From Tetmemena sp. SeJ-2015 (Eukaryota; Ciliophora; Spirotrichea; Sporadotrichida; Oxytrichidae), in NCBI GenBank assembly GCA_027382625.1, contig JAJKFJ010023685.1, forward strand, positions 1 through 16,311: a stretch of 16,311 nucleotides of DNA, in the 5' to 3' direction. The notes under the pieces were generated by a model. It was not told the origin of the DNA. It worked only from the letters and a program-made list of their open reading frames with translations, and did no database searches. Positions 8,973-16,311 of the stretch are shown piece after piece. The position numbers were made by a program, and so were the translations under genes. The stretch's first letter is position 1. Every line of letters starts with the position of its first letter.

Positions 8973-10308
8973 ATGAAAATACTCAAATCTAGAAGTCCTG
9001 CTATGGCTAGGTTATAATTTAAGATATTTCTCTGTCTTAAGGATTTTTAAGTGTCTAAATTAGCAGATAATATTGATGAAGAATTTATATAAGCTTTAGT
9101 TCCTTGAGTCAAATGGCAGACATTCAAATCCCCATTTACCAGAAAAGGAGAGAGTTTAAATTATTGGTAATGTATTTTACTTTAATAAATTCGAAATCTC
9201 AGTTTTAAATTTATTCTCTCTACTCTATCTAAAGAGCTATAGAAACTAAATCTTCCACATAATTAGTTTAAATAAGCATTAAAAGACAGACTACCGGTAT
9301 TTTTAGTGTTAAATATTACTCTCTCTCTCTCTAATTCCTGAAGAACTTTACTTCTTTGGCTAGTATGGAATATTTTCATTAAAAATTACTTGAAAATAAC
9401 TATAATTTACTCATTAGTTTTATTATCTCCTTTTAAAATTGTATTTTATTAAAAGCTAACAAATCTTTCTCTATAATTAAACAATAGGATTAGAGGGTTT
9501 TAATTATTTGTCAAAGATTCTTATAAATAAATATATCCATACTATATCATCCTTCATAAATTAATATAACAAATTATCAAAAGCAAATTAATTTATCGAT
9601 TAGGCTTTGTAGAGTCATGCAAATATTAATGTTAAATTTTATTTTAATTTGATCCTTCTTGAGTGTAAGTATGCTAATTTTTCTTCAACTTACCTAAACA
9701 TTATCCATCAATAAATATTATATCCTATATTTAGTTATCTCACATTTAGCTATTTCTATTTGAATAGAGTTAAACTTTAAATAAAGTAGTTGCCAACTAC
9801 GCATGAAGAGTTTGCTTTAGTGTAGTTGCTTAAGAGAATTACTAAAATTGACACATATCCCGCAAGTAATGCTGGTTACATTCAAAACTACAGAAAATAA
9901 AAAGACATGGAAGAAACAATAAAACTTTTTAATTTTTATCTTTAATAATACTTGAACTACATATCCAATAATATATTAATAAAAAAGGTATTTATTTTAA
10001 AAGCTAAAATTAATTTTATTGAATTAAAATGGGTTTTGAATTGAGTATTTTGCTTTTTATATTCTTGATTGTGGAAAGTTAAAATATGGAATTTAATAGA
10101 TTTTAAATGAATGAAAGGGCAAAGGTTGATTTATATTTATATGATAGAGGAAGCAGGTAAATTTATATTATAATAAGTTTTATAAATTAATAGGAAAATA
10201 TTTTATAACTTTAACTTAGTTGATGATAGCCAGAGTGTCCAAGAATAAGCTAGTGAAAATCAATTACTCTAGAATTCAAATCAAAAAAATAAAATTCACT
10301 TCAAATGA
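8973..10308 (+). CDS. Unrecognised helical protein gene, IES- and intron-interrupted
   Basis: Plus-strand gene between minus-strand neighbours. The N-terminal segment runs from ATG 8973 (MKILKSRSPAMARLQFK) to about NIDEEFIQALV before an in-frame TGA at 9105, so an IES must follow. Middle segments are only partly resolved: around 9335-9400 a frame with FLKNFTSLASMEYF and KLLENNYNLL. The C-terminal part is solid: LPTTHEEFALVQLLKRITK (from ~9790), YPASNAGYIQNYRKQKDMEE, then, across an IES, NRFQMNERAKVDLYLYDRG and, across an intron, KIFYNFNLVDDSQSVQ, ending at TGA 10306-10308. The protein is polar and helical with no signal peptide or membrane segment visible and no family I recognise. Convergent with the 10476-10940 gene. 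Confidence 0.7.
9319..9332. repeat. (CT)7 microsatellite
   Basis: Seven CT units inside the plus-strand gene, at or near an unresolved MDS/IES junction. Confidence 0.7.
9928..10097 (+). other. IES, 164 bp, pointer TTTAAT
   Basis: Removal joins EETIKLFN to RFQMNERAKV in frame. The insert is very AT-rich and its own frame reaches a TGA. Confidence 0.85.
10157..10193 (+). other. Spliceosomal intron, 37 nt
   Basis: GTAAAT...TTAATAG. Removal joins LYLYDRGSR to KIFYNFNLVDD, after which the frame runs to TGA 10306. Without removal it ends early. Confidence 0.8.
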
Positions 10309-10475
10309 AGAAAAAAATAAAAGTCAATCAATAAATCGTTTATCGCCTTTAAATTGAGAACATAAAGCAGCCATAAGCTATAATAAATAAAGAGATGATA
10401 TTTTTAGAATTAAAAATAAAAATAATTAATTTATATTTTAAGATTTACCAATTTTAGAGGTATTAGGGTCTCTGC
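10309..10475. other. Convergent spacer, 167 bp
   Basis: Tail-to-tail gap between the plus-strand gene (stop 10308) and the 113-aa gene (stop 10476). It is AT-rich, with no ORF. It could hold 3' processing signals or a nanochromosome end. Confidence 0.5.
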
Positions 10476-10940
10476 TCACTCAGTTTAATAATTAAAAAAA
10501 TTTACTTTACTCTACTTAACTAAATCTTTAATTTCATCTCTCTCACTATCGCACTTATTCTGCCCACCACCATTACTCTTCATTTGTATGCAAGTGCATT
10601 TAATTTAAGAAGAAGTTGATGGCAGCAGCCTCTATAATCATGAGAAAGCAGTAGAAATTTCAACTCATCCTGTTGCAGCAATACAAGTTGTCGAATTATA
10701 AATGCAAAAATACACATTAAAATAAATGCTGCCACTGACTTATCGATTAAAATGATTTTTAGATGAGCAAAATCGATCATTCCACTTATTCCAGAGCCTG
10801 ATTTGCGGTCACTTAACCCATATAAGGCCTCAAATTACTCTCCTGAACCTGTATCGATAAGATTAAATTAAAGTATGTTCACAATGAATAATTTAATGAT
10901 CGTGATCAAAGCCATGATTATCAGAGCCTTATGAATGCAT
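10476..10940 (-). CDS. Small hypothetical protein, 113 aa after removal of four IESs
   Basis: Start ATG 10940-10938, stop TGA 10478-10476. Removing IESs of 46, 30, 24 and 23 bp leaves exactly 342 nt, i.e. 113 codons plus stop. N-terminal region is polar and His/Gly/Asp rich (MHSQGSDNHGFDHD), then LYGLSDRKSGSGISG. The helix DKSVAAFIIRQLVLLQQDEL (residues ~41-60) is amphipathic rather than a membrane span once the IES is out. Next is a CTCIQMKSNGGGQNKC stretch with three Cys, and a charged tail. No family recognised. With the IESs kept, one would wrongly predict a membrane helix. The upstream frame stays open but reads as AT-rich non-coding, so 10940 is preferred. Confidence 0.75.
10624..10651 (-). 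other. IES, 23 bp, pointer CTGCT
   Basis: Removal joins QQDELKFLLL to PSTSSQIKCTC and opens the frame to the stop at 10476. Confidence 0.8.
10698..10729 (-). other. IES, 24 bp, pointer GCATTTAT
   Basis: 8-bp pointers around a 24-bp unit, frame-silent. It adds a hydrophobic run (LMCIFAF) if not removed. Confidence 0.75.
10742..10777 (-). other. IES, 30 bp, pointer ATCGAT
   Basis: Palindromic 6-bp pointers, frame-silent. Removal joins GISGMID to KSVAAFI. Confidence 0.7.
10853..10902 (-). other. IES, 46 bp, pointer CGAT
   Basis: Removal joins NHGFDHD to TGSGEQFEALYG and corrects the frame. Confidence 0.85.
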
Positions 10941-11299
10941 TATTATTTAAAGTAATTTTAGGCTTACAATCTAAATTTAAATAATTAATATTTCAGAATA
11001 AGTTAAACTTAGGAGTGTGATTCTCTTATCTTTTTTTTTCTTTTCAAAGTATTATGTACTCTAATTCAAGCAATCTAAAAACTAATGGCTATATTCGTAG
11101 TTATATTTTTACTTTTTTCATCCAATTTTAAGAATGTTCTAAATAGTAGACATTCCTCATCCAAATATATTTATTTCTGCACATTGAATATATTATTAGG
11201 AAGATAAAGTTAAAACTTAATTGAATTGAATTAGGATTTTTGCACATTAATAGACTTTAATTAGAATAGTGCGAATATGAGTTGAATTTTGTCCTTCTT
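10941..11299. other. Spacer between small gene and transporter gene, ~359 bp
   Basis: AT-rich, with a T9 run near 11031. No convincing ciliate-code coding frame. Contains the 5' region of the 113-aa gene and the 3' region of the transporter gene. Confidence 0.5.
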
Positions 11300-13137
11300 T
11301 CAGTCTTTCAAAGATGCTATAATCACCCCTAAGGTGCAGAAGGAGAGTGCTACTATCTCAGATAATAATGGAATTCTACCTTGAAGAAACACTTTATTAT
11401 AATTCGAACTACAATTTAGAAATATGCTTAATTTTATTTAACTTCAAGTATAAATTAGAACACACTCTAGCACTAAACAATAGCTAGAACCACCCCTCCT
11501 TTTCCAGATTTAAGAGCTAAGTTTTATAGATAACTATTCTTTTAAATTGCTGATTGCAATTTTTAATATAGAGTGCCTCCTATTATGTTAAAAAAGCCAG
11601 CAATTGAAACCATGATAAAAACTTGTAAAGGATAAAAGGCTGTTTCACTCACTTGCTTTATTAAGAGTGCGAGATAAATTAACCCAGCCACTAGATACAT
11701 GTTCTAAGAAAATTCTATAGGTTCTGAAACAATATAAATTCTATATTTCATATGGATAATTTGTTCACATCCTCTCTTAGAGACCTCCCTAAGAATGACT
11801 GCGCATGCCGTTAAGCAAAGGCATTGCAAAAAGCAGAGTCCAATAGGAATGAGAATAAAGGCATTCTAGTATAATTGTACCATCGGGTTGTCTTCTAGTA
11901 GAATTTCATAGCAAAAATGAGACTTATAAATGCTTATATGCTTACACAAATATTTCATCGTCTGCGAGAGTTTAAGTAGATTATTTGTGAATACTCTTAG
12001 ATTAAGCTATAGTGAAAACTCCTCCAATCATAAGCGCGACTCCAACTAAATGCCTGGTCAGAAGCTTCTCTCCATAAATAAAGTAGAAGGTCATCGCAGT
12101 TGTCACTGATGCCAAAGTCACATATAAGATTAATGATAGATTTATAAGAATTATTTGAATAAACACTACAGAGTACATAGCCCCTGCACTAAAATCTACT
12201 TATATGGAATAATAGGCGATGAGGGACTAAATTATTAAGATCCTTATTTATTACTTATAGACGTATTCAAAGGGAGTATGGCTTGAAGGAGTCCTCTCAA
12301 ACCTAGTAGCATAGCTTATGTCCAATCATTTTTAATTTACTCACAATGAAATAATCATTTATAATCAAAAGCCTTTCATTTATCATCTACTTTAAAGAAA
12401 TAAGACTGCTTTACATCCCATACATAGCCTCTCGACCTTCTTAAATTTATTCCTTTAACTATATGGTATCCAATGGGTACTAAAAATAAAAAGCACGATA
12501 ATGAAGCTGGTAAATTACTTAAAATTGTAATATAGAATAAGTTATGAAAGTATTTAATTCGATGTAGATAAGAGAGGCGCTCTCTCTAGTTTCCATCTAT
12601 ACTGCAACTATGAAGTTATGACTTGCTAAAGTTATAGCTGCAAATTAAACATAAAAATTTAAAAGAAATCATTACTATAAGCAAGAATAGCGAAAAGGAC
12701 CCATTCTTGGTTAATTTGGTGTGCCTTGCTTAGAGAAAGCAGATTTTAATCTTGATGAGATACTTCTATATTGTTCTAATCTTTTGAAGGAAAGTTTCAC
12801 TATCATTTATTTTGTGTGTCTCCTTATTTTTAAATTTCATCCTAAATTTAAATTGATAAGAGCCGATGGCAGGTTCAAGAATGTTTAAGTTTAATTTAAG
12901 ATGATCTTGAAGAATAAATTTTCAACTTACTCTGACTATATCTTGTTTATGCATTATGTTTTGTTGCTCTTATTTAATTCCATGCCCTTATTCTAAAATC
13001 TTATTTTATCTTTCATGCTAGTAAATATCTTTTCACAAGTAAAAATGATTACCCATATTTGAGATATACATTCTAAGTTCCTTACCTTAGTTTGTCCTGG
13101 ACATTTATGGATTGTTTTAAGCTTTTTCAAGATCCAT
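11300..13137 (-). CDS. Drug/metabolite transporter superfamily protein (EamA/SLC35-like), 356 aa after removal of ten IESs
   Basis: ATG 13137-13135, TGA 11302-11300. The locus is 1838 bp; removing ten IESs (99, 170, 115, 90, 35, 45, 49, 51, 42, 71 bp) leaves 1071 nt, exactly 356 codons plus stop, with no TGA. The protein has a ~50-residue Gln-rich cytosolic N-terminus, then about ten membrane helices in two halves: EWVLFAILAYS (55-65), LPASLSCFLFLVPIG (81-95), AMLLGLRGLLQAILPL (117-132), the GAMYSVVTLASVTTAMTF segment, and the EamA-type repeat end YGEKLLTRHLVGVALMIGG (170-188). A loop rich in D/E follows, then the second half ending GKGGVVLAI...CTLGVIIASLKD. Family members export or exchange small metabolites or nucleotide-sugars across cell or Golgi/ER membranes; the substrate here is unknown. 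Confidence 0.85.
11388..11463 (-). other. IES, 71 bp, pointer GTGTT
   Basis: Removal joins AIVQCQSVF to LQGRIPLLSEI and reaches the stop at 11300. Confidence 0.85.
11525..11571 (-). other. IES, 42 bp, pointer CTATA
   Basis: Frame-silent. Removal joins FNIIGGTL to QNLALKSGKGG, restoring a compact helix-loop. Confidence 0.75.
11698..11751 (-). other. IES, 51 bp, pointer ATG (tentative)
   Basis: Frame-silent; removal joins GCEQIIHM to YLVAGLIYLAL. Only a 3-bp pointer. Confidence 0.55.
11903..11958 (-). other. IES, 49 bp, pointer ATGAAAT
   Basis: 7-bp pointers. Removal joins QTLADDEI to LLEDNPMVQLY in frame. Confidence 0.9.
12119..12166 (-). other. IES, 45 bp, pointer GTG
   Basis: Frame-silent. 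Removal joins AGAMYSVV to TLASVTTAMTF, giving the length expected of one helix. Confidence 0.65.
12225..12262 (-). other. IES, 35 bp, pointer GTC
   Basis: Removal joins LQAILPLNT to SLIAYYSIQVD in frame. Confidence 0.8.
12325..12417 (-). other. IES, 90 bp, pointer GAT
   Basis: Contains an in-frame TGA. Removal joins RSRGYVWD to WTQAMLLGLRG. Confidence 0.8.
12547..12665 (-). other. IES, 115 bp, pointer CTTT
   Basis: Removal joins ILAYSNDFF to HNLFYITILSN in frame. Confidence 0.8.
12766..12941 (-). other. IES, 170 bp, pointer ATATAG
   Basis: Removal joins NIMHKQDIE to VSHQDQNLLSLSK. A GTAAGT inside the insert is not used in the best frame. Confidence 0.85.
12986..13089 (-). other. IES, 99 bp, pointer TAAGG
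   Basis: In-frame TGA inside. Removal joins MSRTNQ to GHGIKQEQQNI. A second TAAGG copy next to the first gives the wrong frame. Confidence 0.8.
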
Positions 13138-13288
13138 TTTTTAAAATTTGAGTAAACTAAATCATTCTAGTTGCAGTTATTTTGAATTAAATTTTAAACT
13201 GACTCCTATGAAAAATGGTTGCAAAAATATGAAGTTTCTTATAATACCCTAAATTTAAGTAGTAGGAGGATATATTTGTTGAGTTTAT
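13138..13288. other. Spacer, 151 bp
   Basis: Between the YHYH-like gene stop (13289) and the transporter start (13137), both minus strand. AT-rich, no ORF. Must contain the transporter promoter, or a fragmentation site if the genes are on separate nanochromosomes. Confidence 0.5.
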
Positions 13289-15030
13289 TCAAAAGTTTAG
13301 AAACAGCACAGCTAAAGATAAAAGTAGAATTGACTATTAGAGGAGCAAATTTTCAACTGAGCCTGAATCCCAAGACTACCCTAGCTTGAAATTTGAACAA
13401 TACCTTGGCTGACTAGAGCAGGATGCTATGAAAGTATAATCAATAGTCATCTATATGTAATGATTAAATGCTTTAAGGCTGATCTGATTTCCAGGGCCCC
13501 AGCAGCTAACGAAGTAAGGATGAAACATAGTTGTTACATAGCCATAGTGACTAGAGAAGTACCTGCCGTTGCAGATGTCAACATCACAAGCAGTCCACAG
13601 CTTGCCATACTAATTGTAAGGTCCATAAATCATTCTTCCATCCTTGGCTATTCCAATCGGATTAATATTCTTCTTGTCAGTTGGTACGAAGGAGAGGGCC
13701 CATTGAACTGGATTAGTATTACAGAGTGGATACTTATCGTTATCGCAAGGTGCTGCATAAGTTCTTGCATCTGTATTGTAAATGCATGGAGAGATATAAG
13801 AAAGTATACATTGAGAAACAATAAGAGAGAACATGTAGTACCTGTAACTGGATTGGAATTCTGAAGTGCCGAGACAAAAATCAGGTGTGATTGTCTTTGT
13901 AACGTTATAGGATCCATAAATGCGAGGGAAGAACGCATCAAAGCCATATGGAGTGGTGCCTGCGAATATGAATACTCCGTTGATATAAAGTTAAAAATTA
14001 GTAATCATTAAATTGATAGCCATTCCAACAACTTAGTCAGAATTTTATAAGGGAAGAAGAGGGGCGTACTCTCCGCCCCATCCATCCTCCTTCATTGCGA
14101 TTGGATAAACGAAGCTTAATATTTAAAGAGTGTGATTATATTTTTAAGTCGTAGTAAGTTCTTTCAGTTTCTAGAATCTTCATGTCAATATTCATGGTAG
14201 CAGACCACCTTGGGTTGCACATCATTAGGTCATAATCACTTTAAGTCGTTAGTTAAGTATTGTAGAAGACAGGGTCTACAATATTATAAGCTTGAGTCTT
14301 TTGAACTTGCATGTTGAAAGCCCCACCAATTGAATACGCTTAGAAGCTTGAATCAGATCCCAAAGGCACTGTTATAGTGGTATTTCCATAATAGCAGTAG
14401 ATAAAAATTATAAAGAGATGGTTGCATAAATGCATTACTTATTGAGTGGTTGGGTAAGGAGTTTGATTCCCAGCGATAGGTTACAGGGTCACCGTCGAAA
14501 CAGGCAAAGAAAAGGTAGCGACGCCATTAGCAAGTAGTTCTAATCACCCCATCTGGGCACATTCCTGGTTTGTAGCATGTTACAAGTACAAATCTTTAAG
14601 ATTGAGCTACTATAATATTTTAAAAGTTGGTAATCAACGTATATGTCATCAAGGGGAATTGAGTCATAAGGCAAATCCACTCCACCATAATATGACTTCG
14701 CCCCTCTGCAGTCAGTGCATTCAAGTTACTTTTAAAACTCCATGCATTCAGCATAAGTGTGACCAATCATTAATCAAATAGAGATATCTTAGCTAAGTTT
14801 ATCAATCAATATTTATTATCATGAGATCATCTCCACTAACTTGAATTATGAAGATAGTAGAGAACAGGCAAAGCAAAAGTATTTTACTTTTAGCGAATTT
14901 CATCGCCAAAATTTCCTTCATTTATTTTATAGATTGTTTGAAATTACTCTCACCCCTGATTATAATCAAGACAAAATCAAAGATATCGGTGTGATAAAAA
15001 TAGATAAACAAACCAGAGTGACATTTTCAT
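13289..15030 (-). CDS. Secreted YHYH-like domain protein, 404 aa after removal of eight IESs
   Basis: Removal of eight IESs (230, 55, 25, 69, 34, 33, 36, 45 bp) from 1742 bp leaves 1215 nt: 404 codons plus TGA (13291-13289). Proposed start MKMSLWFVYLFLS is a signal peptide, followed by Cys-rich ECMEFQKQLECTDC. A beta-rich middle follows: CPDGVATFSLPVSTVTLQP, GGWGEY-like GWGGEYAPLLPL, AINGVFIFAG. The YHYH-family core is SSYRYYMFSPC (246-255), IGIAKDGRMIYGPY (298-311), CDVDICNG and CWGPG (~349-353). The C-terminus is a short hydrophobic tail (SILLLSLAVLFL) like a GPI signal. The family is secreted or surface-located with no firmly known role. The name-giving Y-H-Y-H appears as Y-R-Y-Y. The signal-peptide join (3-bp pointer) and the GT join are tentative; the rest is firm. 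Confidence 0.8.
13423..13472 (-). other. IES, 45 bp, pointer AGCAT
   Basis: Frame-silent. Removal joins GPGNQISLK to ASCSSQPRYC. Confidence 0.75.
13789..13830 (-). other. IES, 36 bp, pointer TCTCTC
   Basis: Frame-silent insert in the domain core. Removal gives SSYRYYMFSPCIYN. Confidence 0.8.
13980..14018 (-). other. IES, 33 bp, pointer TATCAA
   Basis: Frame-silent. Removal gives VVGMAINGVFIFAG, the expected tight turn. Confidence 0.85.
14112..14148 (-). other. IES, 34 bp, pointer CTT
   Basis: Removal joins ETERTYYD to FVYPIAMKEDGW and changes frame. Confidence 0.8.
14376..14450 (-). other. IES, 69 bp, pointer ACCACT
   Basis: Frame-silent. Removal joins GNQTPYPTT to ITVPLGSDSSF. Confidence 0.8.
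14524..14552 (-). other. IES, 25 bp, pointer ATGG
   Basis: Removal joins KPGMCPDG to VATFSLPVSTV and eliminates a TGA. Confidence 0.85.
14582..14638 (-). other. IES, 55 bp, pointer GT (tentative)
   Basis: Removal joins IPLDDIYV to TCYKPGMCP in frame. The pointer is only 2 bp, so the exact edges may differ. Confidence 0.5.
14753..14985 (-). other. Candidate large IES, 230 bp, pointer TAT (tentative)
   Basis: Joins a signal peptide (MKMSLWFVYLFLSHRY) to AECMEFQKQLE. A 3-bp match across 230 bp could be chance. The alternative start is the Met just upstream of GHTYAEC at ~14772. Confidence 0.4.
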
Positions 15031-15340
15031 TAATATGAAAAGTAAGTAATTCTACTACAGACTTTCTTTCACATAGTTTCTTTTATATCACTTATAATTT
15101 ACTATTGAGAAAATCAGTGAGTTGATCAATAATTTGAAATAGAAATAAATAACAGCCAATAAGTTTCCCTTTTTGTAATTGGGGTTTGAAACCTTATTTT
15201 GAATTTTCTTAACGTTTAACTTAATTTTTGAAAAATAACTATTAGGTCTGTAGTTTAATCACCAGCACTTCACTTGCTATTCTAATATTTCAAAAGGATT
15301 GCTCAAACTTGAGTTGGCGCCACATCCTTGAGCTTCAGGC
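15031..15340. other. Spacer, ~310 bp
   Basis: AT-rich, between the zinc-finger ORF stop (15341) and the YHYH-like gene start. No coding frame recognised. It contains a single GGGGTTTG (15181-15188), too little to call a telomere-like transposon end. Confidence 0.45.
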
Positions 15341-16306
15341 TCAGTTTTCTTAAAACAATCTGTTCCAACACTATTTGCACATTTGTATCTCAGATCCCTT
15401 CGCAAAGCACTCTGATGTTTTGGTGGCTAGGCAGAATTCGCACTTCAGTTGCTTATGCTTACCATGCCTACTCTGCTCTTTATTTATGTCTATAAGTAGA
15501 TGAGCAAATAATTTTAGGAAATTTAAAGAGAGAATTTTTACCCCGCCAATTCGCACCCTCGAACACCCCGCCATTTCGCACCATATATGGTTATAAATAT
15601 CTTTTCTTAACTTACTCTCTGAGCATGTCTTGCACTAGTCTCCATAGCATCTTTTGTACTCAATGATCTCCTCGGATGCATCCTTTTTCTTATGCGCCGA
15701 TGCATGCCTGCTCCAGTGGTCTCCAGAAATAGGTTTAAGCGATTTGCATCCCTAGAAACAGCAATGCTTATAGAAAGTGCCATCTCTGCTTTTCAAGACC
15801 TCCTTGAGCTGTTAGCCTTCAAATCCTTTACCCTTTCTCATCTACTCACACTCTTGAGCCTGAGAGTGATCTCTTTCCATCTCTTTTCTCTTAGCTAATA
15901 GCTTGGTTTAGCTAGGCTCATTCTGACTTCTCCTGGGACTCATCTTAGCGCTTTTGTCTGACCTCTCTCTATCGCCCTCCACTTTTAGACTCGGCCCCTT
16001 CTCTTCATAAGCTTTGAGTATTTCTCCTGGACCTCCGAAGCCCTGCGCACGAGCTTAAACACTATTTCGGATGAGTCCCAACCCCTGCGAATTAGATTTC
16101 TCGTTGATTTTCAGCTGATTGGAAAGTTTCTTAGATTGGTGCGAAATGGCGGGGTGTTCGAGGGTGCGAATTGGCGGGGTTGATTTATACTTTTCCATTT
16201 TTTGTAATTCTTACTCCATGCTTTGACCTATTCTATGACACATCACCTTCCTTCCCTCCCATTCAAGGCCCCTGTATCTAAGCTCGATGTTTTGAGTAAA
16301 CCCCAT
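15341..16306 (-). CDS. Zinc-finger protein, 321 aa, possibly 5' partial
   Basis: Uninterrupted ciliate-code frame from ATG 16306-16304 to TGA 15343-15341, with TAA/TAG as Gln. The frame is open to the window edge, so the true start may lie beyond. N-terminal half is basic and Ser/Glu/Lys rich. Residues ~178-205 form a C2H2-like finger (C182/C183/C187 ... H197, H201, H205). Residues 220-248 have C-x4-C-x2-C then WC-x4-C. The C-terminus has C289-x2-C292, C300, and C310-x2-C313, i.e. a zinc-ribbon or treble-clef pattern ending CKQCWNRLFQEN. DNA or RNA binding is inferred. No IES is present and the GC content exceeds that of the ordinary genes, like the left transposase block. A TBE-type 57-kDa zinc-finger ORF is one candidate identity. 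The frame reads through both arms of an inverted repeat. Confidence 0.65.
15540..15583 (+). repeat. 44-bp inverted repeat, left arm
   Basis: Perfect reverse complement of 16137-16180. The arm itself is two 17-bp near-identical direct repeats (CCCCGCCAATTCGCACC and CCCCGCCATTTCGCACC) separated by CTCGAACA. Confidence 0.95.
16137..16180 (-). repeat. 44-bp inverted repeat, right arm
   Basis: Perfect partner of 15540-15583; similarity stops abruptly on both sides. Confidence 0.95.
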
Positions 16307-16311
16307 TTTAG

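Larger units (their letters stand above)
15540..16180. mobile_element. Possible 641-bp terminal-inverted-repeat element
   Basis: Two perfect 44-bp inverted arms with a subrepeat structure resembling tandem transposase-binding sites flank 553 bp. No target-site duplication is evident at either candidate edge. The zinc-finger frame continues through both arms and beyond, so the pair may instead be element ends captured inside a gene, or a conserved inverted repeat of a larger element. Confidence 0.5.

Noticed and set aside
10580..10780. Membrane helix predicted from the 66-aa minus ORF
   Set aside because: The hydrophobic run arises from a retained 24-bp IES with 8-bp pointers; the joined protein is soluble-looking.
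13460..13864. 134-aa plus-strand standard-code ORF
   Set aside because: Lies antisense to the YHYH-like core, which has strong motifs and continues far past this ORF.
15181..15188. GGGGTTTG as a telomere-repeat transposon end
   Set aside because: A single imperfect unit; TBE ends carry several C4A4 units and none are present.
15692..15898. 68-aa plus ORF inside the inverted-repeat pair, considered as an element transposase
   Set aside because: No catalytic motif; it is the complement of the zinc-finger frame.
1..16311. tRNA, rRNA, CRISPR or bacterial operon features
   Set aside because: No cloverleaf, rRNA core, spaced repeats or ribosome-binding-site pattern seen; the genetic code, introns and IESs are eukaryotic ciliate.

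Overview
This window looks like germline (micronuclear) DNA of a spirotrich ciliate of the Oxytricha/Stylonychia type. TAA and TAG lie inside every convincing reading frame and only TGA ends one, as in ciliates that read TAA/TAG as glutamine, so standard-code gene calling fails almost everywhere. The coding sequence is also cut by short AT-rich inserts that begin and end with the same 3-9 bp direct repeat. Removing each insert plus one repeat copy restores frame and protein continuity. These are internal eliminated sequences (IESs) with pointers between macronuclear-destined segments (MDSs). The pointers are often not TA (CGAT, ACCACT, CTTT, GTC), which argues against Paramecium or Euplotes. 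I resolved about 40 IESs (21-170 bp, one tentative at 230 bp) and three spliceosomal introns (GTAAGT/GTAAAT...TAG, 37-49 bp). All resolved MDSs are in linear order, so I see no scrambling.

Layout. 1-1133 (+): Tc1/IS630-type DDE transposase with one frameshift. 1021-1827 (-): intact basic 268-aa ORF overlapping the transposase end tail to tail. About 1880-8514 (-): a very large Cys-rich and parallel-beta-helix surface protein gene with many IESs and two introns, losing its reading frame at 1880 next to the transposon block. 8515-8972: divergent spacer. 8973-10308 (+): unrecognised helical-protein gene with an IES and an intron. 10476-10940 (-): 113-aa gene with four IESs. 11300-13137 (-): drug/metabolite transporter (EamA/SLC35-like); removing ten IESs gives one 356-codon frame. 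13289-15030 (-): secreted YHYH-like protein; eight IESs, 404 codons. 15341-16306 (-): intact 321-aa zinc-finger ORF, perhaps longer upstream, containing a perfect 44-bp inverted repeat pair.

Interpretation. Closely packed ordinary genes (spacers 151-458 bp), each broken by IESs, lie between two GC-richer, IES-free blocks that look mobile. The left block carries a transposase. The right block carries a zinc-finger protein and terminal-inverted-repeat-like sequence. Oxytricha TBE elements are known to encode a ~42-kDa transposase, a ~22-kDa protein and a ~57-kDa zinc-finger protein. A relationship is a hypothesis here, since no telomere-repeat TIR was seen. The left block probably sits in a large eliminated interval of the giant gene, whose C-terminal membrane part would lie left of the window.
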